Origin: Gordionus sp. m RMFG-2023
Lineage: Eukaryota > Nematomorpha > Gordioida > Chordodea > Parachordodidae
Length of the DNA stretch: 64,000 nt
Direction of reading: 5' to 3'
NCBI RefSeq assembly: GCF_954871325.1
Contig: NC_088776.1
Span: 26,088,508-26,152,507, forward strand
Part shown: piece by piece, positions 1-10,628 of the stretch
Layout of the letters: the number at the start of each line of letters is the position of its first letter
How positions within the stretch are numbered: position 1 is the first letter of the stretch
Made by a program: the position numbers and the translations under genes
The notes under the pieces: model-generated
The model's database searches: none
The model's input: the letters and a program-made list of their open reading frames with translations, nothing else
What the model was told of the DNA's origin: nothing

Positions 1-430
1 TCTTGGTCCTCTATGCATTCCCAGCAATTGATTATTGTAGGACTCTCCTCTTTTTATGGACTAACCTTTGCATCACTCTCTGTCCATACATGGATTAGCT
101 CTTGAACCGGTAATCAAGTTACCTTTCCCATCTCTTACTCCCCATTATGTCCTTATATTGTCAACGTTTGCCCCTTTATTCTCACACTGCAACTTCTCCT
201 CATCCTTCTTCCCCATATTAAGCTACACATCCATATTAATAGTGTAACCAATACCCCAAAATAATATACTGTATCTCCCAGTACTTAGTAAATTTTAAGC
301 TTTTCATACCCGTGTTATAAAAACTTGACTAACACCTTTAATATAAAGATCTTAACTATTTGTAACGTTAAAAGATAGAATAATATTAATAGTGTAAATA
401 TTCTAATGATGCACATATACATCAGCTAAC
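1..430. other. No gene recognised; pyrimidine-rich non-coding sequence
   Basis: The stretch has many stops in all frames and no protein motif that I recognise. It is richer in C and T than the rest of the window up to about position 240 and then becomes plainly AT-rich. It could be an untranslated region or old repeat debris; nothing decides between these. Confidence 0.4.
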
Positions 431-838
431 TAGTTGTCAACGTTATTGCGTATATACAAAGCTTTTCAATTAGTTTTCAATGTTATTCCGTATATACAAC
501 GCTCTTGCTACAAATTAGTTTTCAATGTTATTCCGTATATACAGCGCTCTTCCTACTAATTAGTTTTCAATGTTATAACGCATATACAACCCTTTTCCTA
601 CTAATTGGTTTCCAACGTTATTCCGTATATATGCTTTCCTACTAATTAGATTCCAACATTATTCTACATCTACGCTTTTCCTACTAATTAGTTTTCAACG
701 TTATTCCGTATATAAAACGCTCTCTACTACTAATTAGTTTTCAACGTTATTCTTTATATACAACGCTTTTCCTTTTCCTTTTGTTTTTTTGTTTTCAACG
801 TTATTCCGTATATACGCTTTTCCTACTAATTATTTTCA
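430..838. repeat. Minisatellite, about eight to nine units of 42-55 bp
   Basis: A unit built around TTTTCAACGTTATTCCGTAT, followed by an AACGCTTTTCCTACTAATTAG-like tail, recurs at about 431, 470, 516, 563, 608, 650, 692, 737 and 790. Units differ by point changes and small indels, and the last ones are more degraded, as in an ageing tandem array. There is no coding potential across it. Confidence 0.85.
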
Positions 839-1185
839 ACTAAAAAAAATATATTATCCCGGTACACTATACGTCTTGTTACCACTTTTATGATTTGTAG
901 TTTCTTAATTCCTCTTTTTAAATATTTAACGCAAGTTAGAGACACTATAATAAGATTTATTGGTTTAGGAAAAAAATAAAATAAAATAATCTTCGATTTT
1001 ACAATTTGAAAAAAAAACACCAAATGGAAAAAAGCAATTTCAAAAAATAATAATTTAATAATGATTCTACCTTTTTTTAGGCTTTTTTATCTCACATTTT
1101 GAAAAATAAATAAAAATTTATTAATAATCTTCTCCAAAATATAAAATATATATTTTTCATGATAATGAGGCTATTTACTTGTCAC
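839..1185. other. AT-rich spacer, nothing recognised
   Basis: Homopolymer-rich A/T sequence between the minisatellite and the first MITE. A short open frame on the minus strand here is low-complexity and has no recognisable motif. Confidence 0.4.
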
Positions 1186-1408
1186 TAGTGTTGTTAAATG
1201 GTTTGATTTGAGCAGATTTTTAAAAACGGCTAACTCAATATTTTGGCCAAAAAAATATTGCCTAAACCTCCAAATTTTACTAATATATGCCTAGATCTTT
1301 GTGCCTTCTACGAACAAAATCATCAGGCTAGCTTAATATTTTTCTGGATAAAATATTGAGTTAGCCGTTTTTAAAAATCGGCTCAAAACGAGCCGTTTAA
1401 CAACACTA
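1186..1408. mobile_element. hAT-type MITE, TAGTGTTG family, copy 1
   Basis: A 223-bp palindromic element beginning TAGTGTTGTTAAA and ending TTTAACAACACTA. Almost the whole length folds back on itself through AACGGCTAACTCAATATTTT on one side and its complement on the other. It is flanked by CTTGTCAC on the left and CTTGCCAC on the right, an 8-bp target duplication with one mismatch, which is the hAT signature. It has no coding capacity. Similar copies lie at 27516-27735 and 52404-52625, with fragments near 11925, 47515 and 58911. Confidence 0.9.
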
Positions 1409-1654
1409 CTTGCCACTATGGTTGATTTAAAAAATTAAAAAAGTGTAAAATTTTCATTTCTTAAAGAACGCATGTTTTTTTTTCACCATTAACAATATTT
1501 ATATGTTTAAAAAAAAATTTTTTTCTTTATGTAAATAATTTTTGATAATATTTTTTTTCATAAATTAACAATTATTACTCTTTTTTTATACTCCAATGGT
1601 AGAAGTCAATCGTAAATAAATATATATTTATTAAGCCAAATATTTTTTTTTACT
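1409..1654. other. AT-rich spacer
   Basis: Poly-A and poly-T rich sequence between the MITE and the outer arm of the foldback element. No gene, repeat family or regulatory signal is recognisable. Confidence 0.4.
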
Positions 1655-1772
1655 TGTGTTATTTATTTTTTATTTTTTATGTTTTTTTTAAAATTAATAT
1701 ATCAATTTTTTATTTAAGATTTTTAAAAAGGTTTTTTCTACAAAGTTTTTGGTAGATGAAGTATGACATTTT

Positions 1773-2063
1773 TGTTGTATATGCAAATACATTTTGAGAA
1801 ATTAGAATGTTAATTTTTGGAAGTTATTATTCATAAATAAACTGAAAACGAATATAATATTTTTTTTATATATTTTCATATATTCAAATTAATTGTAAAA
1901 CAATCATTATATATATCGCTTTAAAAAGTGAAATAAAACACATAATATTATTATTAAATTTTTTTAATATAATTTGAATTCTTTATCGAATAAATTAATA
2001 TCGATAATAATTTAATCAACTCCTATACACAACTTCAACTCAAGCTTGCAGCCACCTGCAACA
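1773..2063 (+). repeat. 5' LTR of the Gypsy element
   Basis: Begins TGTTGTATATGC and ends CACCTGCAACA, with the usual TG...CA borders. It matches the 3' LTR at 8270-8611 almost base for base, apart from a block of about 50 bp present only in the 3' copy. It would hold the promoter and polyadenylation signals of the element. Confidence 0.92.
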
Positions 2064-2065
2064 AT

Positions 2066-2134
2066 TGGTGCCGAAGAAAAAAATCGAACCCTGTACCTTA
2101 GGTCTTCAGTCTAACCATTACATAATATTTCGGG
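2066..2134 (-). other. Primer-binding region: antisense near-full tRNA-Phe copy with CCA
   Basis: Two bases after the 5' LTR the sequence reads TGGTGCCGAAG, which is complementary to a tRNA 3' end including CCA. Complementarity does not stop at the usual 12-18 bases. Read on the minus strand, 2134-2066 gives CCGAAAT, a D-arm-like stretch ending GGTTAGA, an anticodon loop CTGAAGA with anticodon GAA, a T-arm box GGTTCGA, and CTTCGGCACCA. This fits tRNA-Phe, with the acceptor ends CCGAA and TTCGG able to pair. Nuclear tRNA genes do not encode CCA, so a reverse-transcribed primer tRNA is a better explanation than a host tRNA gene. The D arm is short and the T stem poor, so it is not expected to be a working tRNA. 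Confidence 0.75.
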
Positions 2135-2412
2135 GAAATAAAGCGTTTAGAAGATTCTATCTAATTTATACCAGCGTAATTAAGGTAAAAAAAATATATT
2201 CATGATATATTTACTGTTCTTTTTATTTATAATATTAATAATTGTTTTATATTTAATTAATTTTGGTAGGATTTTTAAAGTATTTTTAATTAGATTTTTA
2301 TTAAGCACGTTATAATGTATATTAATCAGATGAGTATTTGGAATTTATTTTTAGAAAATATAATTTTAATAGTTTTTGTGGTTATGATTTTTGTTTTTAC
2401 ATTAGGTGTAAT

Positions 2413-3929
2413 CAGTGGCGTATCCAGGATTTTCTTATAGGGGGGAAAAAATTTTTGGAGGCTTCGCCCCCAAACTCCTTTTACCTGGCCTTCGGCCAGC
2501 TTTCCCCGGCCTTCGGCCGGGTCTTATTTAGCTATTCTATTAAATTATTCATAATTTAATTATATTTCTATTTTTAACTATTATTTACTAATTCGTGCTT
2601 ATGGATAGGATATTACAAGCCTCTTTTTTATTATTTCAAGATAGGTATATATTTAATAAAGTTTTTTTAAATGAAAAGTTGAAATAAAGTGTAATGTCAT
2701 TTTTTTTATAAAATTTGCTTTAAAAACTAGCCTCAGCTTAAATTCTCATACAATATAAGTAGAATAATTTTTTTATTGAAAATACTAATAGTAGTTTAAA
2801 ATATTGACTAGAAAATAATTAAATTAACAAGTTTTTTTAACTTCTTATCAAATACAAGATTTTTAATTATTTCGTTTGTCGTTGGAACCAAATCTCTGTG
2901 TATATTTAACAGAGCTAACCCATTTAGCCGAGATTCAGTACTTCGTAAATATGTTTTCAACCCTCTCAAGTTGGAAAAAGTCCTTTCATTCGTACATGTT
3001 GTAATAGGCAAACATGCAAGAATATAAAACAACTTCGAAATATTAGGAAATTGAGCCAAGGTTTCTTTACACCGATTGAGTGCATCAATAGCATGCTCAG
3101 GTAAAATAGCTAAACGTATAAATATTTATACCACAATTCGAATTCACTGATTAAATTTATTTCAGTATCAATCTCATAGGAATAAAATTTTTCTAAATAT
3201 TTAATTTTACCAATAGTGGCATTAGAAAATGAAGAAGGATCTTTGGGTAATAAAACTTGAAGATTGCTAAAGACTTGTTTTTTATCTAAAACCCGTACTT
3301 TTATTTGCGATAAAAAAGTATCTAAGAATGGGATGAAAATGGATATTTTATAATATTCTTCAGTTGAGCCAATATTTATTTTCATCTCAATAATGGCCTA
3401 AGTGCTAGACGAGGTTTAATTAGTATCATATCATAAAATTAAGCCTTCGATTCAACGTCTACATTCATTCTTATTGTATCTACCTGTTCATGTATATTTT
3501 CCGCCAAATCAATAACCTGAACCAAATCTAAATTTGGTTTTTGTAAATTTCTACAAAGTAGTGAGCTATAGGAAAATAATTTATTGATGCAACTAGCAGC
3601 AATGATAAACTCTGATTGATCAATTGAATTCAATAATGATATCGCTGCTAACGACACATTACTTTTTTTTCATGCTCAACCTTATTTATAAATTATCGTT
3701 TGATTTCAATCTCTTTGACTAAATATTTTTCCATTTTATTAATATTTTTGAATAATATGTTGGAAAAATTGATATTCAAATATTTGTAAAATTTTGATTG
3801 GTTAGGTGGGGGGGGGGGTCTGGGGGGTAGGGGTAAAATTTTTATTAGCTTAAAATGATATTTATGAAAATAGTCAAATTTGCGATGGGGGGAAATTTCC
3901 CCCTTCCCCCCCCATTGGTTACGCGCCTG
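2413..3929 (-). mobile_element. hAT transposon inserted in the Gypsy gag region
   Basis: A 1517-bp element beginning CAGTGGCGTATCCAGG and ending TTACGCGCCTG, flanked on both sides by GGTGTAAT. This perfect 8-bp target duplication is the hallmark of hAT insertion. The left end carries GC-rich GGCTTCGCCCCC and GGCCTTCGGCC hairpins, shared with elements at 14678 and 15872. The right end has G runs followed by GGGGGGAAATTTCCCCC. The interior keeps part of a minus-strand transposase. Because it interrupts the retrotransposon, it arrived after it. Confidence 0.93.
2808..3657 (-). pseudogene. hAT transposase remnant, C-terminal half (ZMYM/P52-like type)
   Basis: Three minus-strand blocks read in the order expected of a hAT transposase of the zinc-finger-MYM/P52rIPK-like type. 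The first (3657-3439) matches the segment leading to DLAENIHEQVDTIR. The second (3385-3110) has YYKISIFIPFLDTFLSQ, a typical core motif. The third (3059-2808) is the C-terminal dimerisation region with TNERTFSNLRGLKTYLRS and NIHRDL. The blocks lie in different reading registers, and the N-terminal zinc finger and first catalytic part are missing, so this is a decayed, internally deleted gene. It belongs to the hAT at 2413-3929. Confidence 0.85.
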
Positions 3930-3939
3930 GGTGTAATCA

Positions 3940-4250
3940 TAGGGAGAAGTACAGCTTATATTAAGATAGAGATTATAGAATTAGAAAAGGTTAAGAATAT
4001 ATTGAGAGATGTAGAGAAGAAGATAAATATAGATAATTTCAGACGGGCAGATAATTATAGACAAATAATTTGTTTTAGTTGCGGCCAGCCGGGTCACATG
4101 TCGCGACAATGTGATTTAACTAAAGATTTAAAGTGCGTGAGATGTGGCAAGAATGGCCATGTAGCTATTAGATGCAGATTAGACAATTTGATATTAAGAT
4201 GTAATACGTGTGGTCAAGATGGGACACACACAAGAGAGATGTAAGAAATG
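3940..4250 (+). pseudogene. Gypsy gag-like region with zinc knuckles
   Basis: This part of the LTR element encodes CCHC zinc knuckles, seen as CFSCGQPGHMSRQC and CVRCGKNGHVAIRC, with a third cysteine-rich CNTCGQDGTH motif. These are nucleocapsid-type motifs of retroelement gag proteins and bind the element RNA. The upstream end of the region is interrupted by the hAT transposon at 2413-3929. Only a short gag seems to have existed, as little sequence lies between the LTR and the knuckles. It is part of a broken element. Confidence 0.8.
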
Positions 4251-4489
4251 ACTAGTAGAAGGAAATGTTAATTTTAATGATAATTTTGTTGATAATAATA
4301 AATTTGTTAATTTTGTTAATTATAAATCAGGTATTAAGAGAAGTAGAGATAAAATGAGAGACATAAGAGAAATTTTGATATATATAAGTCGAAAGATGCA
4401 ACGTTGGTAGACGTACGAAAGGTTGAATTAGAGGATTTTTTAATGAAAAATAGATGCCCGAGAATAAGGATAAAGATTGAGGAAGCTGA

Positions 4490-7400
4490 AATATGTTTTT
4501 TTATTAGATACAGGAGCAGAAATTAGTTTGATGAGTATAAAGGATTTTAATAAATTTTGGCCAGGAAAAGAATTTGTTATAAAAAAATAAGAGACAAACA
4601 ATTAGATGGTAGCGTAGTGAAAATTGTAGGTTATTACATAATAAGATTACCTGGAATTAATAGAGGTATAACTTTATGGATAACGACTTTGAATATTGAG
4701 CCAATTTTAGGTTGGGGAGATATAAAAATATTAGATCCGGTCTTTAATGAAAATATCTTGAAAATGAATGATGAAAATAAGGAAACGATAGAAAGTGATT
4801 TCGATAAACTTAAGTTGCCTAATATAGTAGATAAACAAGATGTAGTTCTCGATAAACTTAGAAATCGAACTCCAGAGTTTTTAATTGAATATAGAGACGA
4901 AGAGAATAATATTCCTAGAGGTATAAATTCTATTAGGGCAACACCAGTTGAAATCTACAAGCAGAGAATTAAGAAGATAACAGAACAGGAAGAAATTGTT
5001 GAAGATAAATGCAGCCCTGAAATAAGTATAATTTTAGATCAATACAGGGAGGTTTTTAAAGAGGAGTTAGGTACGCTGAAAGAGGTTGAAGTAGATATAA
5101 GACTATTAAGAGACTACCAGCCTAAATTTTGCGGAGTAAGAAGATTACCGTTTTCTTGGATAGATGAGGTTGATAAGGAGTTATATAATTGGTTGAAGAA
5201 AGGTATAATACGACCTATAGTGCATAGCGACTGGGCGACACCGTTAGTCCCCATAAGAAAGGCAGATAATAGTTTAAGACTATGCATAGATTATAGAGTT
5301 TCGTTAAATCCATGGATTATCACAGTTAGTTATCCATTACCGAGGATAGAGCAGTTATTAGGGAACCTGAGAGGAGCTATTTTTTTTTCGAAGATAGATT
5401 TCTCGAATGCATATTTACAAATTAAGGTGAATGAGAAAACAAGTCGATTGTTAACTAATACAACACATAGAGGATTATTTGCTTTCTGTCGTTTACCGTT
5501 TGGGTTGAAGGCATCAGCTGCGATATTTCAAAAGACGATGGCTTCTTTATTTCAAGGTTTAGATGGAATAATGTATCATTTAGATGATGTTTTAATATCA
5601 AGTAGAACCGAAGAAGAATATAATACTAGATTAGTTAAAATTAGATATAATATTAGAAAATGGCTTAAGAGCTAATATGAAGAAAAGCGTTTTTGGAGTA
5701 CGAGGAATAAGGTATATAGGTCATTTTATTAAAGGAAACGAGATTACTCCAATTTCGAAGAGTATAGACAAGATAATGAATATGAGAGCGCCAAATAATA
5801 AATCTTAATTACAGTCTATTTTAGGGGCTACGAATTATTATCATCGTTTTATACAAGATTTTGCTGAAATTGCTACACCATTATATAATGTATTGAAGAA
5901 AAATAATAAGTTTGAATGAGGAACAGCCCAAAAAGAAAGTTTTGAAAGATTGAAGATAAAGATGGTAAGTAAACCTATATTAAATTGCTTCGATGAGAAA
6001 TTAGATATTGTTCTTGCAGTAGACGCTTCTAATGAAGGTATAGGAGGAGTTTTATTACAAACAGTTGACGGTATAGAAAAGCCTATCTTATTAGTGTCAA
6101 GACAACATAGCAATACTGAGAATAATTATTCAACAATAGAAAAGGAAGCATTAGCTGTCAAGTTTGGTTTAACCAAATGTAGAGAGTATTTGTTAGGCCG
6201 AAGATTTTTGTTATATACTGATCACAAACCTTTTGTAGGGCTCTTTAAAAAGAACAATAAGGAGTTGATGATTTCACCAAGGCAGAAATGGCTTATATTG
6301 GTAGGGAATTTCGATTTTGAAATAAGATTCAGGGCAGGTAAACAGAATTGTTTACCAGATGTTTTATCGAGATTGTTTAATAAGGACTTTGAAGACAAAA
6401 ACAAAGAGCCAATGATAACTATTTTAGAATATAGTAAAACAGAAGAACTTAATAATAATGTTATAAGAACCTTAAAAATAGATACAAGAGAAAAACCGAT
6501 AACTTTTGAAATAGTAAAGGAGATATCCAGGGAAGATGAAGAATTATTAAGAATTAGAACTTGTTTAAAAGGAGATGCAGAATGGAAGAAGGAAGACAAA
6601 GCATTTAAGAATATTAGAAGCGAATAATAATATAGAAGACAATTGTTTATTGAGAGGATATAGATTAGTGATACCGAAGAAGTTAAGAAAAGAAACCTTA
6701 GGTGCAATACATTCAGGTCATCAAGGCATAGAGAGAATGAAAAATAAAGCAAGAGAATACATTTGGTGGCCTAGAATGAATAAGGAAATAGAAGAATTAG
6801 CTAAGAGCTGTGAAACATGTAATATGTGTGCTAATTTACCAGCAAGGGATAAGGAAGATAAATGGCCAGAGACAAATGTGCCATGTGAAAGAATACACGT
6901 AGATTTTTTAGAATTTGAAAGGAAAAAGTACTTTATTATGGTAGATGCTGGTTCAAAATGGATAGATTGTCAACAGGTATTTGACCTATCTTCAAAAGTA
7001 GCGTTGAATAAGTTAAAAGATTTTGTAAGTAAATATGGATTAATGAAGACATTAGTATCCGATGGTGGTCCAGCATTTAGAGGCAAGGCATTTGATAAGT
7101 TTTGTGATAGGTGGAAGATTAAACATGTATTATCTCCACCATATTATCCAAGAAGTAATGGACAAGCAGAACGAATGGTGGTTATAGTTAAAAATTGGTT
7201 AAAAAAAGAAAAATATGGAGAAGGAAAATGGTGGTTATTATTATTAGCATACAATAATACTAAGAATAGCAAGGGGAATTCGCCAGCAGAGATGTTTTTA
7301 AGTAGAAAAACAAGAACTGAATTAGATTTTTTGAAAGAAATAATAAAGCCAAAAGATAATACATATGAGGAGAAAATTAAAGTTGGAAGTTTGGTATGGA

Positions 7401-7549
7401 TTCTTCTGTTTGAGGGTACAGTTAAATGGGGGAAAGGTATAGTAAGCAAGAATATAGGAAGAAAAAAAGTAGAAGTAGAAATTGAAGGACAAGAAGGTAC
7501 ATATACAAGACACCTGAAACAAATAAGGCGTAGAAGCTTAAGGCCTTAA
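4490..7549 (+). pseudogene. Gypsy pol: protease, RT, RNase H, integrase (broken)
   Basis: Parts in order: an aspartic protease motif LDTGAEISLMS near 4500; reverse transcriptase at about 5000-5670 with RLCIDYR, SKIDFSNAYLQI, LPFGLKASAAIFQ and the catalytic box HLDDVLI; RNase H at about 5950-6380 with VLAVDASNEGIGGVL, EKEALAVKFG and YTDHKP; integrase at about 6690-7550 with an HHCC zinc finger (HSGHQG...CETCNMC) and a DDE core (VSDGGPAFRG, SPYYPRSNGQAERM-like region). The domain order RT-RH-IN places it in Ty3/Gypsy. The reading frame is interrupted a few times, so this copy is broken. It is the best preserved retroelement in the window. Confidence 0.92.
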
Positions 7550-7582
7550 AGAGATTTGAGAAATATACGAAAAATTAGAAGA

Positions 7583-7855
7583 AATAAATTGATGAAAGAC
7601 ATATTTATGAGAATCATAATTTCTGATGAGACATATTATGAGAATCATAATTTATAAAGAAATAAATTGATGTTAGACCTATGATGAGAATCATATTTTC
7701 TAAAGAAATTGATGATAAACATAATAGGAGAATCATAATTTAAAGAAGGAATAAATTGATGTTAGACGTAATGGAAGGAATCATAAATTGGAATCAAATA
7801 AAATGGATAATAGACCTAATTATGAGATTCATAATTTATAAATGAATAAAAGGTA
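7583..7855. repeat. Tandem repeats between pol and the small ORF of the Gypsy element
   Basis: About five imperfect copies of a 45-55 bp unit containing AATAAATTGATGTTAGAC and GAGAATCATAATTTA. They lie in the non-coding spacer between the end of integrase and the small downstream ORF. Their role is unknown; repeats in this spacer may simply mark slippage during reverse transcription. Confidence 0.75.
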
Positions 7856-7931
7856 AGTGGAGAAAATATAATGAAATATAGATAATTAAGAGTTAAGGAG
7901 TATATATATGTTTATAAAGTAATTTATTTAG

Positions 7932-8294
7932 ATGGCATCATACGTCAGAGTAGGGAATAAGATTATAAAGATGGAGATAAGAGAAGTAGACGGATCGGCG
8001 GAATCCAATAGATGGATAGAGGCAGCTAGAAATGAGGCACAACAAAGATATGGGGATTGGTTACAAGAAATGCCAAGAAGAACAAGATTTGATCGAAGGT
8101 TAGCACCTTATGGGATAACTAGGAGACTGGAATTTTGGGCTTGCGGGGGAGGACACAAGTTACGATATTGTCCAAGTGTAGAGTTGACCGCGAATAATAA
8201 TACAATCAGTGCGAAATATGGTAGAATCATCGAACACTACGGGGACAAGGGAGATCTAAAGGAAGGAGGTGTTGTATATGCAAATACATTTTGA
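7932..8294 (+). CDS. Small extra ORF of the Gypsy element with a zinc-knuckle-like motif
   Basis: An open frame of 120 codons starting ATG, placed after pol and running into the start of the 3' LTR. It is rich in charged residues (QEMPRRTRFDRR) and has one knuckle-like motif CGGGHKLRYC, similar in spacing to the tail of a CCHC knuckle but lacking the first cysteine spacing. I do not recognise a known family; it is not a typical envelope protein, as it has no signal peptide or membrane segment. Some Gypsy elements carry extra ORFs in this position. A nucleic-acid-binding accessory protein is a guess based on the motif alone. Confidence 0.5.
   Translation: MASYVRVGNKIIKMEIREVDGSAESNRWIEAARNEAQQRYGDWLQEMPRRTRFDRRLAPYGITRRLEFWACGGGHKLRYCPSVELTANNNTISAKYGRIIEHYGDKGDLKEGGVVYANTF
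8258..8269 (+). other. Polypurine tract of the Gypsy element
   Basis: The purine run AAAGGAAGGAGG lies directly against the TG of the 3' LTR, the expected place for the plus-strand primer in reverse transcription. Confidence 0.8.
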
Positions 8295-8611
8295 GAAATT
8301 AGAATGTTAATTTTTGGAAGTTATTATTCATAAATAAACTGAAAACGAATATAATATTTTTTTTGGGGGAATTATTTTTTGTAAATGAACTTAAAATTAT
8401 TATAATATTATTTTTATATCTTTTCATATATTCAAATTAATTGTAAAACAATCATTATATATATCGCTTTAAAAAGTGAAATAAAACACATAATATTATT
8501 ATTAAATTTTTTTAATATAATTTGGATTCTTTATCGAATAAATTAATATCGATAATAATTTAATCAACTCCTATACACAACTTCAACTCAAGCTTGCAGC
8601 CACCTGCAACA
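8270..8611 (+). repeat. 3' LTR of the Gypsy element
   Basis: Starts TGTTGTATATGC after the polypurine tract and ends CACCTGCAACA. It is 342 bp, about 50 bp longer than the 5' copy, and otherwise almost the same. Foldback-element sequence resumes immediately after it. Confidence 0.92.
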
Positions 8612-9662
8612 ATTTAAAATTTTTTTGGTGATAATACTATAATTAAAGGAAGATCCCATAAAGAAATATTTAGCAACTTTAGGAAAATTGCTTTTTTTGT
8701 TGATAATGCCAACAAAGTTTTTAAAGCGGGCATAGGGGTAAGGTAAAGTAGATAAAACTTTGCATTTAAATTTTTTTGGTGATAATACTATAATTAAAGG
8801 AAGATCTCATAAATAAATAAAATTTAAAGACTAGTATTCCTTAAAAAATATTAAAGAACTAAATTTATTTTTAGGCCGTTTTACAATTTTAAGTGCTTCG
8901 AAGGAATTAGATTATAATATGAATGCAATTTCTAGATTGTTGTTGTACCACTTAGAAATAATTTATTTATCTCCCGACATATGCCGCCGATGATCCATAT
9001 AGCCTAGGAGATCAAATGCCGACCACGATTATATTTACGCTTCCATACTTGAGTTTCGTCAATTTCGATAACGCGCCCCCCCCCTCAGATCTTTGAATGA
9101 TTTGAAGCTATACCCACATACCTTGCGAAATTTTTAAAACCTGTATAAATGAAAAAACCATATTTTACTTTAAATTACCATCTAGAAATTGCATACCTAT
9201 CATAATCTAATTCCTTCGAAGCACTTAAAATGTATAACGGCCTAAAAATAATTTGGTTCTTTAATATTTTTTAAAGAATTAGTACTTATGTACAAATACT
9301 CTAGTCTTAAAATTTTATTTATTTATGAGATCTTCCTTTAATTATTGATCACCAAGAAAAATTTAAAATGCAGAGTTTCATATACCAAAAATTTACCTTA
9401 CCCCTATGTCCCCTTTAAAATAGGCATTATCAACAAAAAAAGGAAATTTTCCTAAAGTTGATTGATAAATGTATTTTTATTTATATCTTCCTTTAATTAT
9501 AGTATTATCACCAAAAAAAATTTAGAATGCAAAGTTTCATCTACCAAAAAAAATTTTAAATACAAAAAATTTTTTAGAAAAACTTTTTTAAATATCTTAA
9601 ATAAAAAATGATATATTAATTTGAAAAAAAATTAACATAAATAAATAAATAAAAAAATAACA

Positions 9663-10124
9663 TACACCCCCCCCCCCCCCACCCACACGTAAATTTCAAA
9701 ACCCCTCTTTTATTTAAAATTTTACGCAACCATCTCTTTTGTATCTTTCCTTTTAAAATTCATCTCAATATATTAAACTTTTGCACAAATTTCAAACACC
9801 TCTTTTGTATCTCTCCTTTTAAAATTCAACCAGCATGTACATATTTCAGTTCAATCCTTCCCCGAATCCCCTGATATCTCCCCAATGAATCCCCCCATTT
9901 ACTCCCTGATGACCTTCCCTATTTCTAACCAATTAGTCCCCCGATTTTTAATTTTTCACTTAAAATCCCCCACCCCCTCCTTCCTAATTTTTCTCTAGAA
10001 TTCTTCGCGACTTATCCCAAAATCCTCCCGCTCATAAATAGAGATTTTTTTAATTCATTTATATCAAAAGAACTAAATAATACTCCATTTTTATATTATA
10101 AATTTCTAAACAATAGTCAATATA
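9663..10124. other. C-rich low-complexity spacer, no gene
   Basis: Starts with a run of about 14 C (interrupted once) and continues as pyrimidine-rich sequence with a roughly duplicated block CTCTTTTGTATCTYTCCTTTTAAAATTCA near 9735 and 9801. Nothing coding is recognisable. Confidence 0.5.
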
Positions 10125-10349
10125 CAGTGTTGGGATGATTTAATGAAACATGTTGACGATTAAATTAAAACCCATCCTCCGTATAAAAATATTTTGTTTG
10201 CAAAAATAATTAAAATAACACAAGCAGGAATAAAAGAATTTTCAATAATTCTTTGTCTATATTTTATTTATTTTTGCAAACAAAATATTTTTTTATGGAT
10301 GGGTTTTAATTTAATCGTCAATATGTTTCATTAAATTATCACAACACTG
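10125..10349. mobile_element. MITE with about 80-bp terminal inverted repeats
   Basis: A 225-bp element starting CAGTGTTGGGATGATTTAAT and ending with its near-perfect complement ATCACAACACTG. The arms include GACGATTAAATTAAAACCC and TTTTGCAAACAAAATATTTT and flank a loop of about 60 bp. The CAGTGTTG terminus is hAT-like, but I see no clear 8-bp duplication. It is non-coding and looks young because the arms differ at only a few bases. Confidence 0.85.
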
Positions 10350-10628
10350 TATTTCATATCTATTTTTTTTATACCCCAAACTGTAAGATAATTTAAGTCT
10401 CATAAATCATCTTTTAAATTAATTTTTCTTTTCGTAAATCATATTTTAGATGTTCGCCAACTCATTTAAAATTTTTTTATCCACATTATAAATTAAATAA
10501 ATTAAAAGAAATATCATTTTTTGTATTCCCCCTTATCATTTAACCATTAATTCTAATTTTTTTTTAAAAAAATTATCTAACAAAGATTTGTTTTGACTTT
10601 TAAAGAAAACAGGGTATAATATTTTTTT

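Larger units (their letters stand above)
1773..8611 (+). mobile_element. Gypsy-type LTR retrotransposon (broken)
   Basis: A Ty3/Gypsy element bounded by two closely matching LTRs that start TGTTGTAT and end GCAACA. In order it has a primer-binding region, a gag-like zinc-knuckle region, an aspartic protease motif, reverse transcriptase, RNase H, integrase, an extra small ORF and a polypurine tract. It lies inside a foldback element and carries a hAT transposon of its own (2413-3929). Flanks ATTTT and ATTTA suggest a 4-5 bp target duplication. It is broken, with roughly a handful of breaks in pol besides the insertion. Near-identity of the LTRs outside one length difference indicates a fairly recent arrival. 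Without the hAT it is about 5.3 kb. Confidence 0.93.
1655..9662. mobile_element. Foldback (long inverted repeat) element, split by a Gypsy insertion
   Basis: The sequence from 8613 to about 8960 is an inverted copy of about 9170-9560, around a non-repeated centre with a C-rich run. The outermost part of the left arm lies before the LTR element: 1680-1772 is the complement of about 9540-9640, including ATTAATATATCA and GGTAGATGAA blocks. The native element is therefore about 1.2 kb with arms near 470 bp, and the retrotransposon landed in its left arm. Each arm contains a sub-repeat (TTTTTGGTGATAATACTATA, seen at about 8624 and 8774), a feature of foldback elements. No transposase gene is visible. 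The outer ends are approximate because they lie in A/T runs. Confidence 0.75.

Noticed and set aside
430-838. Regularly spaced repeats resembling a CRISPR array
   Set aside because: Repeat and intervening sequence both recur, so there are no unique spacers. The setting is eukaryotic and units drift as in a minisatellite.
2066-2134. Working host tRNA-Phe gene on the minus strand
   Set aside because: The 3' CCA is encoded, the D arm is short, the T stem is poor, and it sits exactly at the LTR edge; a copied primer fits better.
6222-6752. Minus-strand open frame of 176 codons
   Set aside because: Shadow of the RNase H/integrase region of the Gypsy element on the other strand; no independent motif.
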